Source: Bombyx mori (Eukaryota; Arthropoda; Insecta; Lepidoptera; Bombycidae). From it: a stretch of DNA of 64,000 nucleotides. The notes beneath the pieces were generated by a model, which worked only from the letters and a program-made list of their open reading frames with translations, ran no database searches and was not told where the DNA came from. The stretch's first letter is position 1; each line of letters begins with the position of its first letter. Below are positions 34,161 through 44,975 of the stretch, in pieces. The translations under genes and the position numbers were made by a program. The DNA is taken from assembly GCF_030269925.1 (NCBI RefSeq), contig NC_085107.1, positions 18,850,001 to 18,914,000 of the forward strand. Direction: 5' to 3'.

Positions 34161-34590
34161 ATCTATATATTAATACGCGAAGCAAAAACTTTGTACCCCT
34201 TTTTACGAAATTTGCGCAGATGGAGAAGTATGAAATTTCCCACACTTATAGAGAATATAGAGAAGGAGTGCAGAATGTTAATAATTTTTTTAATAATGCG
34301 TTAATAATACATTAAATCAATAAAAAAAACATTACACATACTAACATGTACTTGAAACAGCGCATGCATACTATTTGATTATTGTCAAACTTTTCTTATT
34401 TCTTACAGTCAGTGGTCAAATTGAGAATAGATTCAATATTGTTTGTCTTTATTAATATTTGTCTAAAGTGTACATACATAGTCTTGGCGAAATCTGTGAT
34501 TATAGAATTTGACAATAGAATCATATTAATGTATAAACTTATAACTTCAATAAACTATAGTCGAGTTTTGACTACCGGGGGACCACAAGT
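34161..34590 (+). mobile_element. Helitron-like element (ACTTTGTACCCC family)
   Basis: ATCTATATATTAATACGCGA, ACTTTGTACCCCTTTTTACG and CACACTTATAGAGAATATAG, ending CGAGTTTTGACTACCGGGGGACCACAAGT. Here the usual final CTCTAGT is mutated to CACAAGT. Confidence 0.66.
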
Positions 34591-35245
34591 AATATTTTAA
34601 TCGATAAATCACAATGCAACAATGTATGCTCCTTCTCATTCCTAAATGCATAAAAATATCGAAGCCATTGCATCGTAAACCGTAAACCTTAAAACCCTCA
34701 CCAGATTCCGAGGCAACCTGAAACGGGAATAGTTTCAACCAAGATATCTTTCATAAATGCACAGCAACGTACGCGGCCGAAGAGAAATTAATGTCCCATC
34801 TAGCTTTATGCTGGACTGCGGCTCTCAAACTTTTAACGCTCCACAAGACGAAAAACAACAAACAACTGTTGTTAAGTTATACATACTTGGGTATAAAAAT
34901 GAGATTGTGTGAAGTTTTCGTGTCTTATTAGGTTTACAGCTTTTTAGTTTTTATTATTGTTGCATTAAGCTTTCAGAGAACAACAGGGTTTTTCGTTAAA
35001 CCAAAAACCGAACCATAAATAATAAATATCATAGGGACAAAGTCTACGTATCACAATTTTAACTCAACTAGATCTCGTTAAGATCATCCTGAGGTATGAG
35101 TTTGCTAATTCAATCGCATTTCAACAACGGTTATCTTATAACGATGTTCTCAATGCTACGCGGCAGAATATTACAATCAATTACTATTAGATATCTTTTT
35201 GAAAATCCATGAATCGTACAAGCTTAGTTAATTTATAATGATACT
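34591..35245. other. Unassigned
   Basis: No gene or repeat supported. Confidence 0.4.
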
Positions 35246-35428
35246 AGCCGTACTAGCCCTTCGCTGGGCATTTAAAATTAACATTCTTATTTATTGTCAT
35301 TATCATTAGGGAGTCCAATACTCATATAAATATTAGCTCATCCATTAAGTACATATATTTTCTACATTGTAAGTTTCAAGTCAATCGGATGGATAGTTCA
35401 GTAGTTATAACGGATATTAGTATAGATT
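35246..35428 (-). mobile_element. Helitron-like element, short
   Basis: In inverse it starts ATCTATACTAATATCCGTTA, contains ACTATCCATCCGATTGACTTG and ends AAATGCCCAGCGAAGGGCTAGT. These are typical lepidopteran Helitron-like ends. Confidence 0.6.
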
Positions 35429-35594
35429 AATAATAAAATAATTTATTGCCTTCAACACAGATACAGATTAATACATTTAGATAAATAAAAGAAAAGAAAA
35501 ATAAAAGGCAAAATGAGGTGGCTCAGCTAATGCTGTTCAAAGTAGATGAATCGAACAGCGCTGATTTTCAGTTACCTACTTATTTATTTTATTT

Positions 35595-36046
35595 TATCAC
35601 ATTTCACGGATCGCTTGGAGCCTCTGGGTCTGCGGAGGGACTTCGGTTCCCTCTGTATTTTGTACCGCATGTTCCATGGGGAGTGCTCTGAGGAATTGAT
35701 CGAGATGATACCAACGTCTCGTTTTTACCATCGCACCGCCCGCCATCGGAGTAGAGTTCATCCATACTACCTGGAGCCACTGCGGTTATCCACAGTGCGT
35801 TTCCAGAGATCTTTTTTGCCACGTACCATCCGGCTATGGAATGAGCTCCCCTCCGCGGTGTTTCCCGAGCGCTGTAACATGTCCTTCTTCAAACGAGGCT
35901 TGTGGAGAGTATTAAGCGGTAGGCAGCGGCTTGGCTCTGCCCTTGGCATTGCTGAAGTCCATGGGCGACGGTAACCACTCACCATCAGGTGGGCCGTATG
36001 CTCGTCTGCCTAGAAAGGCAATAGAATTTTTTTTTTTTTTTATCGT
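35595..36046 (+). mobile_element. LINE: reverse-transcriptase C-terminus plus 3' UTR
   Basis: The plus frame from about 35600 to 35974 reads DRLEPLGLRRDFGSLCILYR, MFHGECSEELIEMIP, HHRTARHRSR-like strings, FLPRTIRLWNELPSAVFPER and MSFFKRGLWRVL. This LRRD..LC..YR...G.CS.EL / LP..WN.LP..VFP tail is characteristic of a widespread insect LINE group. It runs straight into the TCCATGGGCGACGGTAACC 3' UTR and GGCAATAG plus T-run tail. 5'-truncated, so no catalytic domain. It identifies the source of six short 3' UTR copies in the window. Confidence 0.85.
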
Positions 36047-36577
36047 ATACCTAATAAATATTTTTCGTTGTATTTATTCATTGGTGTGTTGTGTGTGGTG
36101 GAGTGACAGAATATCAGACCGATCAGTAATAAACTTATGGTCTAGAGGGGATTGTAGTGTGAAGCAATATGTAGTTAGTCAGTTGACTAGTTATAAGCGA
36201 ACCTTTTAATTACCTTAATTATCTTTTAATTAAAGTCCTGCCCCATTAAATGTCGTCGTTATAGCTTTGAAAAACTTTGAAAACTCATAAATTTCAATAT
36301 TTCAACTGGAAAAAAGGCTATAGTTTGAAAGCCATCGACCGACTGTTTTACCCGGTCTCTGCCACAGTTGAGCTTCGTATGTACCCTCAAGGGCTGAGTG
36401 CTGTGATTTTTTATCATTACGTTTGTTTGTCTCATGAAATTCGAGTTTGGACTATGCTCGGCTTATGTTCGTGTGTATTCGTAATAAAAGTAACACATTA
36501 TCAAATATTATAGTTAACAGATTGAATGGGGATAAAAAAATTGCATCTGTTTATGATGTCCTATTTTTATTATTATT
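36047..36577. other. Unassigned
   Basis: The plus frame at 36277-36513 (78 residues) shows no recognised domain. No gene supported. Confidence 0.4.
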
Positions 36578-36822
36578 TTATTGCATATGTGCTTAGCAAG
36601 CTCACAGCTCACCTGATGTTAAGTGGTTACCGGAGCCCATAGACATCTACAACATAAACGCCGGCACCCACCCTGAGATGTGAGTTCTAAAGTCTCAGTA
36701 TAGTTACGACGGCTGCACCACCCTTCAAACCGAAACACATTATTGCTTCACGGCAGAAATAAGCAGGGTGGTTTTTACCTACCCGTGCAGACTCACAAGA
36801 GGTTCTGTAAACAGTAATAAAA
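36578..36822 (-). mobile_element. Bm1 SINE, 5'-truncated, diverged
   Basis: CTTAGCAAGCTCACAGCTCA, TTAAGTGGTTACCGGAGCCC, CTTCACGGCAGAAATAAGCA and CAAGAGGTTCTGTAAACAGT. Confidence 0.88.
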
Positions 36823-37695
36823 TCAAGTATTATTGAAAGTAAAAACGGTATAATATTTGTAAGGATTAATTACTGGGGTTCTTTTAGTTGCGGTGGGTTC
36901 ACACATATATTCAAAACCAGTCTGTCCATTTCTGTGAAAAACTATTTATTCGTACGGTGAATATTGAAGAAAAGCTTTAATCAGATATATATTTAGTAAG
37001 ACAGGAGCAATAAAAAAATAATTGCCTGCTAGCCTCGACGTGTAACTGTTATAAGATTACTCAAATCAGCTGTGAGATCAGCCTGGAAATATCTTGTTGG
37101 AATCGTCCTAATACATTGCATTTATACCATAACGTATATGTTAGCTGTAAATCCGTCGTTGATAAATATAAACTGTAGACTCGTACGACAACCAGTGATA
37201 TTAAATGACTTTTGTATAATTTATTTATTTAAAGTAAACTTAAAAACCCCTTGAACCATCAACTGGAACGCAGCGATCGAACAATGAACATAAATAATTT
37301 GTTTTATGAATAATTAATGTATAATATTCTATACAAGCCATCGTCATAAAAATTATGACAAAACTAAATATTTTTTGTTGTATGTAATGAAAATTTCACA
37401 TCATTGTGAACATGTTTAACAGCGGTACTCAAACTGTCGTAAACAGAGTTGGAACAGAATATATTCTAAAAATAAAATTGTATTGTTTATTGTTCCAACC
37501 CAATGTTTGGCGTTTAAGAATAGCTATTGATCTTTCTACTTGATGTATATATTTTTCTTACTGTATAACCGAGTTCCGAATAGAAGAAAATCGGCTTGTT
37601 GTTATGCCAAGTAGGCTCCATAAAATATTCAACACAAAGTAGATTATTATAAGCTCGTCTGCTCATCAAATGCACTGAGATTTAAATTAAATTGA
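36823..37695. other. AT-rich, nothing recognised
   Basis: No gene or repeat supported. The 60-residue frame at 37072-37254 lacks any known domain. Confidence 0.42.
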
Positions 37696-37925
37696 AGTCG
37701 TCGTGGCCTACAGGATAAGACGTCCAATACATTCGTATCTAGCGATGCACCGGTGTTCAAATCTTGCAGGCGGGTGCCATTGCGTAATTACTGGTGGTAG
37801 GACCTCTAACGTGTCCGCACTGATAGATACCACCCCGTCTATTTCTGTCGTGAAGCAGTAGTTCGTTTTGGTTTTGAAGGGTGGGGCAGCCGTTGTACCT
37901 ATACTGAGGTCTTAGAACTCATATT
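37696..37925 (+). mobile_element. Bm1 SINE with internal deletion, 3'-truncated
   Basis: Head AGTCGTCGTGGCCTACAGGA and B-box-like GGTGTTCAAATCTTG, then a jump from GGCGGGTGCCA directly to TTGCGTAATTACTGG. It ends after CTTAGAACTCATAT. Confidence 0.9.
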
Positions 37926-38466
37926 TTGGAACAGGAACTCATGAAATCAAGGAATAGTTTTTGAAAAATTTAAGAATGTAAAATAAGAGGTAAAGATAGT
38001 ATGGGAGTCCGTTATTTTCAAAGTGAGCAAAACGAAATTTTACATTTATAAGCACCTACTTTTGTATAGAAAAAAAACAACATACCTACGTTAACAAAAA
38101 ACATGTTTATCAGCGTATTTTAATAATTATATTTTGTTTTTTTACTTCATATTTAAGAGGTTAAATTAAAAGAGGAAAGCTTACACGAGAAGTTCTTCAC
38201 TCACGATACAAAAGAAGAATGCAGTTCAGGAATACTTAGAAGAAAAATAGCCTAATTAATAATATATGTTTATCTACGGAGACGGACAATCATCTCAATA
38301 TACTAATTTAAAATTAAATAGTTTTATATTCAAACATGCTTTGACAAGCTTCTCCAAATAATCATATCATTAACAGCGATACGAAATGCAAGTTTCTGAG
38401 ATGAAATTATTATGTTCATTACATTAAAATAACTTTTTTCATTACAATGTCTATGACTATGACAAT
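37926..38466. other. AT-rich, nothing recognised
   Basis: No gene or repeat supported. Confidence 0.42.
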
Positions 38467-38513
38467 GGTAGGCAGCGGCTTGGCTCTATAAGGCAATAAA
38501 AAAAAGACTAGAT
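38467..38513 (+). mobile_element. Minimal LINE 3' end
   Basis: GGTAGGCAGCGGCTTGGCTC followed at once by TATAAGGCAATAAAAAAAAG: the two ends of the TCCATGGGCGACGG 3' UTR with its middle of about 70 bases deleted. Confidence 0.6.
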
Positions 38514-39000
38514 AAAACAAGTCTAAATTACTGAGCCTTCACACCTCCTATTGCTGTTTGAGAGATGCAAAATGTAGATAAATTCAATCAATGACGCAGT
38601 CGCCCAGTTTCGTTTTAAGATCATAACATTCTTTAATTCATGAGTATGCAGTGGAGAGTCGAACCCAGTATCACAAATAAAGAGGTAGGTCGTGTCATTT
38701 AGTTTCAATGGCTCCGTCTAGAATCAGTGTTTCGATGTATAGACATTAATTATTGCTCAAAGTTACTAATTGAATGCAGTTCCAATTGGCCGCTATTTTC
38801 ATATTAGCCTAGATCGGCAGACTAGTTAAGGCTAGCCAATTTTTTAATAAGACCTTATAGCTTGTTTTACTGTCTTCAAAATTTTGGCTCGAATTTCATA
38901 ATATTAATCACTGTGACCTTTCGATATAACGGTAATTCGCGATTTTGGCATCGTGCTACCCTAGCAGGGTGAGATTCAAATTAAATTAAAAAAAAAAACA
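38514..39000. other. Unassigned
   Basis: No gene or repeat supported. Confidence 0.4.
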
Positions 39001-39011
39001 TAATGAACGAA

Positions 39012-39472
39012 ATCACGGCACGGCGTGATATGGACACGTGATGCGTTGAGAGAAAATGTATTTATTTAAGTACGAGTATTTGTATCTATAAATATTATGT
39101 ATGTTATATATACACATATGTTTAAGTAATATCACTATCACACTACACCTACCAAGCTTCATCTCTGCACTCCCCTAAGATAGACCGTCAGAGAATGCCT
39201 ATGGCATTAAGTCCGCCTTTATACTGTCTAGTATATAAAGTTATAAATAAATAAATAAAGATGCATTCGACTAGGAGATGTATAGAAATGGTAGTGCAAA
39301 ATAGAGGGAAGGGGAAGAGGTCGACCGAAGAAAACTTGGATGGAGTGTGTGAATGACGATATGAGCGAGAGAGGAGTGAATGTTGAGTTGACGGCTGATA
39401 GAAGAGGATGGAAGAGAAAAAATTGCTGTGCCGACCCCAACTAGTGGAATAAGGTGGAGACAAAGAAAAAGA
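39012..39472 (+). mobile_element. RTE-like LINE fragment split by a short element
   Basis: GATATGGACACGTGATGCGT before, and GACTAGGAGATGTATAGAAATGG..GTCGACCGAAG..AACTTGGATGGAGTGTGTGA after, the insert at about 39066-39258. The 3' end is GCCGACCCCAACTAGTGGAA. Same family as 32.66 and 63.18 kb. Confidence 0.72.
39066..39258 (+). mobile_element. Short dispersed element with (AATA)n tail
   Basis: Inserted in the LINE fragment; AAATGTAT before and AGATGCAT after may be a diverged target duplication. It ends GGCATTAAGTCCGCCTTTAT, TGTCTAGTATATAAAGTTAT and AAATAAATAAATAAA. Its 3' tip is also in the Bm1 copy at 16.57 kb. Confidence 0.6.
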
Positions 39473-39484
39473 ATGAACGAAATC

Positions 39485-39570
39485 ACGGCCCGCCTGATGT
39501 TAAGTAGCTACTGGAGCCCATAGACAACGGGAATGCCGCTACCCATCTTGATACTTGAAATCCATGTTTC
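39485..39570 (-). mobile_element. Bm1-like 3' fragment
   Basis: CCCGCCTGATGTTAAGTAGC, TACTGGAGCCCATAGACAAC and GCCGCTACCCATCTTGA follow the Bm1 3' half order in inverse, but diverged. Confidence 0.55.
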
Positions 39571-40055
39571 GTTGTATAGTATTGAAAGAATTTTTCAAAT
39601 CGGACCAGTAGTTCCTGAGATTAGCGCGTTCAAACAAACAAATAAACTCTTCAGATTTATAATATTAGTAAAGATTGTTTGTAATTCGTTCATCCTAGAA
39701 GTTATTCATCAAAGTGAGTTAAGTGCACATGTCATTGGAAAAATTAGTTTAAAACTTCAATTTGAACACCAGTTAGTTAGTACACCGAGTTACTTATCTT
39801 ATAGTCCACGACGACTTCTGAAGTTTTTAAATACTGGTGACATATTATTATTGTTATTGAGGTAATGCGAACTCTTCGATAATTTAAAATCGTAACGGAT
39901 TTCACAACACAGGACATTCATATTAAATAATAAAATCAAAATTATTATCATTAACTTAATCTCAATTTCGATTGGATTAATCAAATTCATTTTCCGAATG
40001 TGAATATGCAAAGATGTAATGAACTCTCGGTAAGATCATCTTCCTCTACACCTAT
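39571..40055. other. AT-rich, nothing recognised
   Basis: CAAATCGGACCAGTAGTTCCTGAG near 39596 resembles the body of Helitron-like repeats, but no ends were found. No gene supported. Confidence 0.4.
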
Positions 40056-40172
40056 TTTTAATATTTTTTATTGCCTTTGAAGGTAGAAAAGGATACAGTC
40101 CACCTATTGGTGAGTGATCACCATCACTCATGACCGTCAGCAATGCCAGGAGCAGAGCTAATCTGCTGCCGA
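40056..40172 (-). mobile_element. LINE 3' end (TCCATGGGCGACGG family), diverged
   Basis: TTTTTTATTGCCTTTGAAGG, CCACCTATTGGTGAGTGATC, GTCAGCAATGCCAGGAGCAG and CTAATCTGCTGCCGAC. Confidence 0.7.
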
Positions 40173-40273
40173 CTAGATCAGAAAATAGTAAATGCAATAA
40201 TGTTATTTATTCTTGCCTTTTGTTTTCCTTATTACGAAATAATCTATAAATGAAGTTAAGTTAAAGAAATTTG

Positions 40274-40720
40274 AAATCGTCGTGGCCCAAAGGATAAGAC
40301 GTCCGGTGCATTCGTATTGAAGCGATGCACCGGTGTTCGAATCTCAGGCGGGTACCATTTTTTCTAATGAAATACGTACTCAACGAATGTTCACGATTGA
40401 CTTACACGGTGAAGGAATAACATCGTGTAATAATCAAACCCGAAAAATTATAATTTGCGTAATTACTAGTGGTAGGACCTCTTGTGAGTCCGAGCGGGTA
40501 GGTACCACCACCCTGCCTATTTCTGCCGTGAAGCACTAATGCGTTTAGGTTTAAAGGGTAGGGCAGCCGTTGTAACTATACTTGAGACCTTAGAACTTAT
40601 ATTACCTACTTACGTGGGAGGCGCATTTCCGTTGTAGATGTCTATGGGCTCCAGTAACCACTTAACACCAGGTGGGCTGTGAGCTCGTCCACCCATATAA
40701 GAAGAAGAAAAAATAAATAA
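40274..40720 (+). mobile_element. Bm1 SINE, full length
   Basis: Head AAATCGTCGTGGCCCAAAGGA, complete core, GTCCACCCATATAAGAAG end with an A-rich tail. Minor indels near 40600. Confidence 0.94.
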
Positions 40721-41624
40721 AGAAAAAATCGACATAATTTACAAAATATAACATTCTCACACGTTGTTACACTGCAATATACATTACTATTCGTTCGTGG
40801 AAGCGCATGAATGCATAAACACGCATTTTAATAGGGCCGCGCTCCATTAGAATTTCTGAGTGCATTACTAAAACACCAATCTTTTCAATTTTAGTGTTCG
40901 GCAACGCAATTGTCCCAAAGATTCCTCTTATGTCTAATCCGTACCGGGTCTTTTCGTTTATTTGGCCTTGTGTTACAATTGCTTAGTAAAAAACTAAGTG
41001 GAAATTTTAATGGTTGACAATGACTAACTAGCTCTGTTGATCTATTGAATTAAGGTTTCACACAAGTCTTTTTCTTGGAGTACACAACTGAAGATCGGCC
41101 ACCGTAGTACTGCGCTAACTAAGATACGTCATGCTATTAACAACCCTTGAAGACGATAATAAAATAATTTACGTCGTAACTTCTCCAACATATCTTGAGT
41201 CCAATAAACAAATTGGGAGTCCGATGTTCGGTACAAATATGATGACGTCATCCAGTCTTATTTTAGCATAGTAAATATACCATACACATGTGTTCTTGTA
41301 TGTGTATTTGGATGTAGTTGGTGGTAGGGTCACAAGTGCCGGGCGGCACAATAAGGAGTCAGTAATAGGGTAGACAGTTTATTCCCAATTCACACACAGT
41401 ATATTTACCAGAAGGAGAAATGGAGAAGGAAGAGACGGAGAACAGAAGGCAGAGATAAAGCGGTAGTAAGTCCATGAACAGTATTAAAGATAGGTACGAG
41501 CAACAGATCGTAACAAAGCAAAAGAGTACGCGTAAGTCGAGGAGTGACACAGGCTTCGCGTGGCGTAGATCAAACCCGACTACTACCTACAGTGTATGGT
41601 AAATTGAACGGCCACTTACCAGAT
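40721..41624. other. Unassigned
   Basis: The part at 41330-41600 is purine-rich (GGAGAAATGGAGAAGGAAGA) with mixed composition. It may be an unrecognised repeat. No gene supported. Confidence 0.4.
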
Positions 41625-41782
41625 GGATCGATGGCCTAGTGTAAGTCGCTGGGTCACGTTGGATGCAAGTGGCAACGGACCGGCCGCACTGGACATCAAT
41701 TGGAGTGGCCTATGTTCACGAGCGGGCAGTGGACAGGTTGAGATAATGATGATGACGATGATAATGATGATGATGATGATAA
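41625..41782 (+). mobile_element. LINE 3' end with (GAT)n tail
   Basis: GATGGCCTAGTGTAAGTCGC, CTGGGTCACGTTGGATGC, GGCAACGGACCGGCCGCACT and GTGGACAGGTTGAGATAATG end in a long GATGAT tail. Second copy of the family at 4.48 kb. Confidence 0.7.
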
Positions 41783-42149
41783 GTTCTTCGCAACTACCGA
41801 ACTCTCCGTTGTACGTAAACCAACGCACGCTTGGACGAGTTATTATTTCACACTCGATTTTTAAATTTTACATTCAAATGCAGATAGCGTAGTCCGTTAC
41901 TGTTCAAACAGTAGAGCGATTGGTAAACCGATCGTCCGATTAAAACGACTGTCCATTCTAGCATTTTTTTTTTACTTTTGAGTCCTTCGTGAATAGGAAA
42001 TTCCGTAAAAAGTAGAAACGTTTTTATTTATGTACAAACAATCATACGACCCGTTTGGCTGCGAATGGTCGTCGTAGCTCATTGACGTCATCAATACTAG
42101 GGGCACGGACAAACCGCTGCCTACTGTTGAGTATTCTTTTCAAACCTCG
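41783..42149. other. Unassigned
   Basis: TCATCAATACTAGGGGCACG..CAAACCGCTGCCTACTG near 42089 is loosely like the LINE 3' UTR with a GCTGCCTACC end, in inverse. No gene supported. Confidence 0.35.
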
Positions 42150-42265
42150 CACTGCTTCGACAAAGCAGCACGACCCGATAACCACCTTATCGTGGCCGGC
42201 ACTAATTACATATCCGATCCAGGTCGTGGGACAACGCAAGGCCGACGTCACCCGAAACAGTTTGA

Positions 42266-42531
42266 AATCGTCGTGGTCTAAAGGATAAGACGTCCGGTGC
42301 ATTCGTATCTAGCGATGCAACGGTGTTCGAATCCCGCGGGCGGGTACCAATTTTTCTAATAAATACGCACTTAACAAATGCTCACGATTGACTTCCACGG
42401 TGAAGGAATAACATCGTGTTATAAAAATCAAACCCGCAAAATATAATTTGCATAATTACTGGGGGTAGGAACTCTTGTGAGTCTGCACAGGTAGGTACTA
42501 CCACTCGGCCTATTTCTGCCGTGAAGCAGTA
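42266..42531 (+). mobile_element. Bm1 SINE, 3'-truncated, inside Jockey fragment
   Basis: Head AAATCGTCGTGGTCTAAAGG through TTTCTGCCGTGAAGCAGTAA, where it stops abruptly and Jockey sequence resumes. Loss of the 3' end with retention of the 5' end is unusual for a SINE and points to a later deletion. Confidence 0.9.
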
Positions 42532-42627
42532 AAAAAGGCATGTCTTGTCGGATCTCCTGGTCCACTCTCGATGCTTTTAGGCTCTTCAAGCACTGGTCAC
42601 CGTCCTCGCCGTATTTGTCCATTACGA

Positions 42628-42628
42628 C

Positions 42629-42666
<38 letters not shown>

Positions 42667-42897
42667 AGAATACACTTTATTACACACCAAATCACAATTT
42701 ACATTAAAAAAACAGTCAAAAGCAAATATTTGTACAATAGGCGGTCTTATCGCTAAAAGCGATCTCTTCCAGACAACCGTTTAATTTACAGAAATTCTGG
42801 AAAATATAAAAATATAGCAGCTATGTTGCGGTGTACTATAGACAATAAAAAATATATAAATACAATAAACATATATACACCGTTTACAAGAAGTTTA
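42628..42897. mobile_element. (GA)n microsatellite plus short inserted element
   Basis: A GAGAGA run at 42629-42660, then AATACACTTTATTACACACC and CAATAGGCGGTCTTATCGCTAAAAGCGATC (short hairpin). AAGAAGTTTAC is repeated at the right edge. It splits the Jockey ORF2 tail. Probably the inverted 3' end of another LINE or SINE. Confidence 0.5.
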
Positions 42898-43125
42898 CAA
42901 GAAGAGTTCGACGAGTGAATTAACCCATAGACACAGCTCACTGAGTTTCTTGCCGGATCTTCTCAGTGGGTAGCGATTTCGATCCAGTGGTACATTCCGC
43001 GACGCACTGCTCTTGGTAGAGCTAGTGCATCTTCTCTCAGGCTGAACCCGTGACCTCACCTATCTGTCCGCGCGAAGTTGGAATAGCCCCTTAGGCTATT
43101 ACCAGAGAATTGGTAGGAAAAAAGG

Positions 43126-43535
43126 CCTTATTTAAAGAAGAACGTGTCGTAGCGCTCGAGATGATCTCAAAAATGATTTCTGAGAACTTTGATTGAACGG
43201 AGTGATGAACTCTGTTACAAGGGCGGGCGATGCGATAATAAAAAGAAGATGAAATTATATATTCGAACAGTTGCTCAGAGCACTTAATTTGACTAAAAAT
43301 CGGTTTCTGACGAAATATTTCCACTGCAAATTTCCCGTGAACAATTCGTATGACGCGGGCTACACATGCGCGTTGACGCCACTGGATCTTACAAGCCCAC
43401 GTAAGGCCAGTAAACAGTTATCTCTTTGTCCGAGCGCACGGTCCTAGAAGCCAACTCCGCGATCGCGCGCGCATTTCCTTCTAAGCCACGTTAGAAGGTT
43501 CCTTTTCAACCATTCCACCCAAAATAGCTTTGTCA
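43126..43535. promoter_or_regulatory. GC-richer non-repetitive leader upstream of candidate exon
   Basis: 43330-43520 is free of recognised repeats and GC-richer than its surroundings (ACGCGGGCTACACATGCGCG, CTCCGCGATCGCGCGCGCAT). It lies directly before an ATG-initiated open frame and could be a 5' UTR or promoter. No TATA box or initiator was confidently located. Confidence 0.25.
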
Positions 43536-43707
43536 ATGAGAAAAATATTCATTTTGCTGTTACTGCTAGCTGAATTCAGCACAAGTGACTTATTTGTATC
43601 CATAATATGTTTCGTATGGGTAATTTTCTCCATGGTTCAGAAGGCCGAACTTTTGTTTCGTATGTTTGTCATGCTGGCTAGTGGTACACTCATTAATGCA
43701 CTTTTTG
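43536..43707 (+). CDS. Candidate first coding exon of an unknown membrane protein
   Basis: The ATG at 43536 opens MRKIFILLLLLAEFSTSDLF, a signal-peptide-like start, followed by a second hydrophobic stretch (FVSIICFVWVIFSMV) and a third (FRMFVMLASGTLINALF). At 43708 a strong donor-like GTAAGC follows the G of a glycine codon, giving a 57-codon exon plus one base (phase 1). If not spliced, the frame ends at 43775 after 79 residues from this ATG. The surrounding 1.2 kb has no recognised mobile element, unlike most of the window. I do not recognise the family. It may equally be a chance frame in AT-rich DNA. Confidence 0.3.
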
Positions 43708-43775
43708 GTAAGCATTTTCTTTTAGTTGTACAAAACAGTTTAGCATACACGCTCATCGAAATAACAAAACTATAG

Positions 43776-44340
43776 TACAGTTTCATTGATCTGCACCAAA
43801 ATCGATTTTGAAAGTATCCGAAAAGTATTTGTGCTTTTTCGTAAGCTCACTTCAGTATCGTGCTTAAAAACAGGTTCAAATAAAATAAAAACGTTTTTGT
43901 TGTTCCTAAATGTATATATTTGTTGAAAGTCATCAAACAGTTAAATTTTTATAATGAATTGTAAAAGAAAAATGTTTCCTAAAGATTAAGGGTTGATTGC
44001 ATTTTATTAAAAAATAAAAATTTTAAGTTTCACACACAGTATACACGCCTAAACTACTAAATGATCAGGGAAATACTGAGTAACTACTCCGTGTTTCTAT
44101 TTCATAAATTCTATAAAAGATAATAAGAAGATTATACATCGTTCCGTGAAAAAAAAAAGGTACTCGAAATAATTTAAGTGTCATGAAATTAGATAAGTTT
44201 CACAAGAATCACTATTAGTTCACAAGCTCTTTTTCTTTTTTAATTAAAGTTACATACTTTGGAGTAACATAGCGTTAAAATTTGCTTTGACTCTTTTATT
44301 TTTTTAAGAGAACCTAGAGTAGAGCGCTTTGTGAGGCATG
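43776..44340. other. AT-rich, nothing recognised
   Basis: No gene or repeat supported. It would be intron if the 43.5-kb exon is real. Confidence 0.4.
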
Positions 44341-44450
44341 CTTTAACCTCATATCTCTGGGTGGATGACTGCGTTATGATCTCTATAAGCTTTATAAATC
44401 ACTTAAGTAATCCTACAGCTGCCCTCGTCTAAAGCAATAAAAGTAAATCA
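44341..44450 (+). mobile_element. Degenerate Bm1 3' end
   Basis: CTCATATCTCTGGGTGGATG, ATCTCTATAAGCTTTATAAATCACTTAA and GTCTAAAGCAATAAAAG keep the order of the Bm1 3' end. Confidence 0.5.
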
Positions 44451-44475
44451 AATTTAAGTGGTGGTAGGACCACTA

Positions 44476-44712
44476 TTACTGGTGGTAGAACCTTTTGTGA
44501 GTCCGCACAGGTAGGTACTACCACTCCGCCTATTTCTGCCGTGAAGCAGTAATGCGTTTCGGTTTGAAAGGTGAGGCAGCCGTTGTAACTATACTGAGAC
44601 CTTAGAATTTATATCTCAAGGTGGGTGGCACATTTACGTTGTAGATGTCTATGGGCTCCATTAACCACTTAAGGTCAGCTGTGAGCTCGTCCATCAATCT
44701 AATAAAAAGCAC
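44476..44712 (+). mobile_element. Bm1 SINE, 5'-truncated
   Basis: ACTGGTGGTAGAACCTTTTG through ATGGGCTCCATTAACCACTT, with a deletion in the ACACCAGGTGGGC part. A partial repeat of GTGGTAGGACC lies just upstream. Confidence 0.92.
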
Positions 44713-44970
44713 GCTTATAAACATCACATTGAATAGACCGTTACATAGATAGATAAAAGTGAACAATCCTATTCAATCGGCTATGGTATCAGTCGGTGAG
44801 TCTATCGGTGCCAATACAATATCATAACAATAAATAGGATATCGTTATTAAACTATCATAATAATAGGAATCATATTCTATGGATATTTTAATATTTAAT
44901 CATTTAAAAGCGCCCCGCGTTGAATCCAACACGAATGTATGTATATTATTCAGTTGACCGAGTACATTTA

Positions 44971-44975
44971 GTAAC
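44971..44975. repeat. BEL target-site duplication, left
   Basis: GTAAC immediately before the TGTTGG LTR end equals GTAAC at 57273-57277, after the CCAACA end. Five bases is typical of BEL/Pao. Confidence 0.92.

Larger units (their letters stand above)
42150..43125 (+). mobile_element. Jockey LINE 3' end, broken by two insertions
   Basis: Pieces in order: 42150-42255 (CCTTATCGTGGCCGGCACTA, ATTACATATCCGATCCAGG; ORF2 C-terminus), 42532-42632 (TCGGATCTCCTGGTCC, CTTCAAGCACTGGTCACCGT) and 42895-43125 (GAGTTCGACGAGTGAATTAA, then the 3' UTR CACTGAGTTTCTTGCCGG..CTTCTCAGTGGGTAGCG). Between them lie a Bm1 copy and a (GA)n-tailed element. Diverged from the large copies and dead. Confidence 0.82.
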
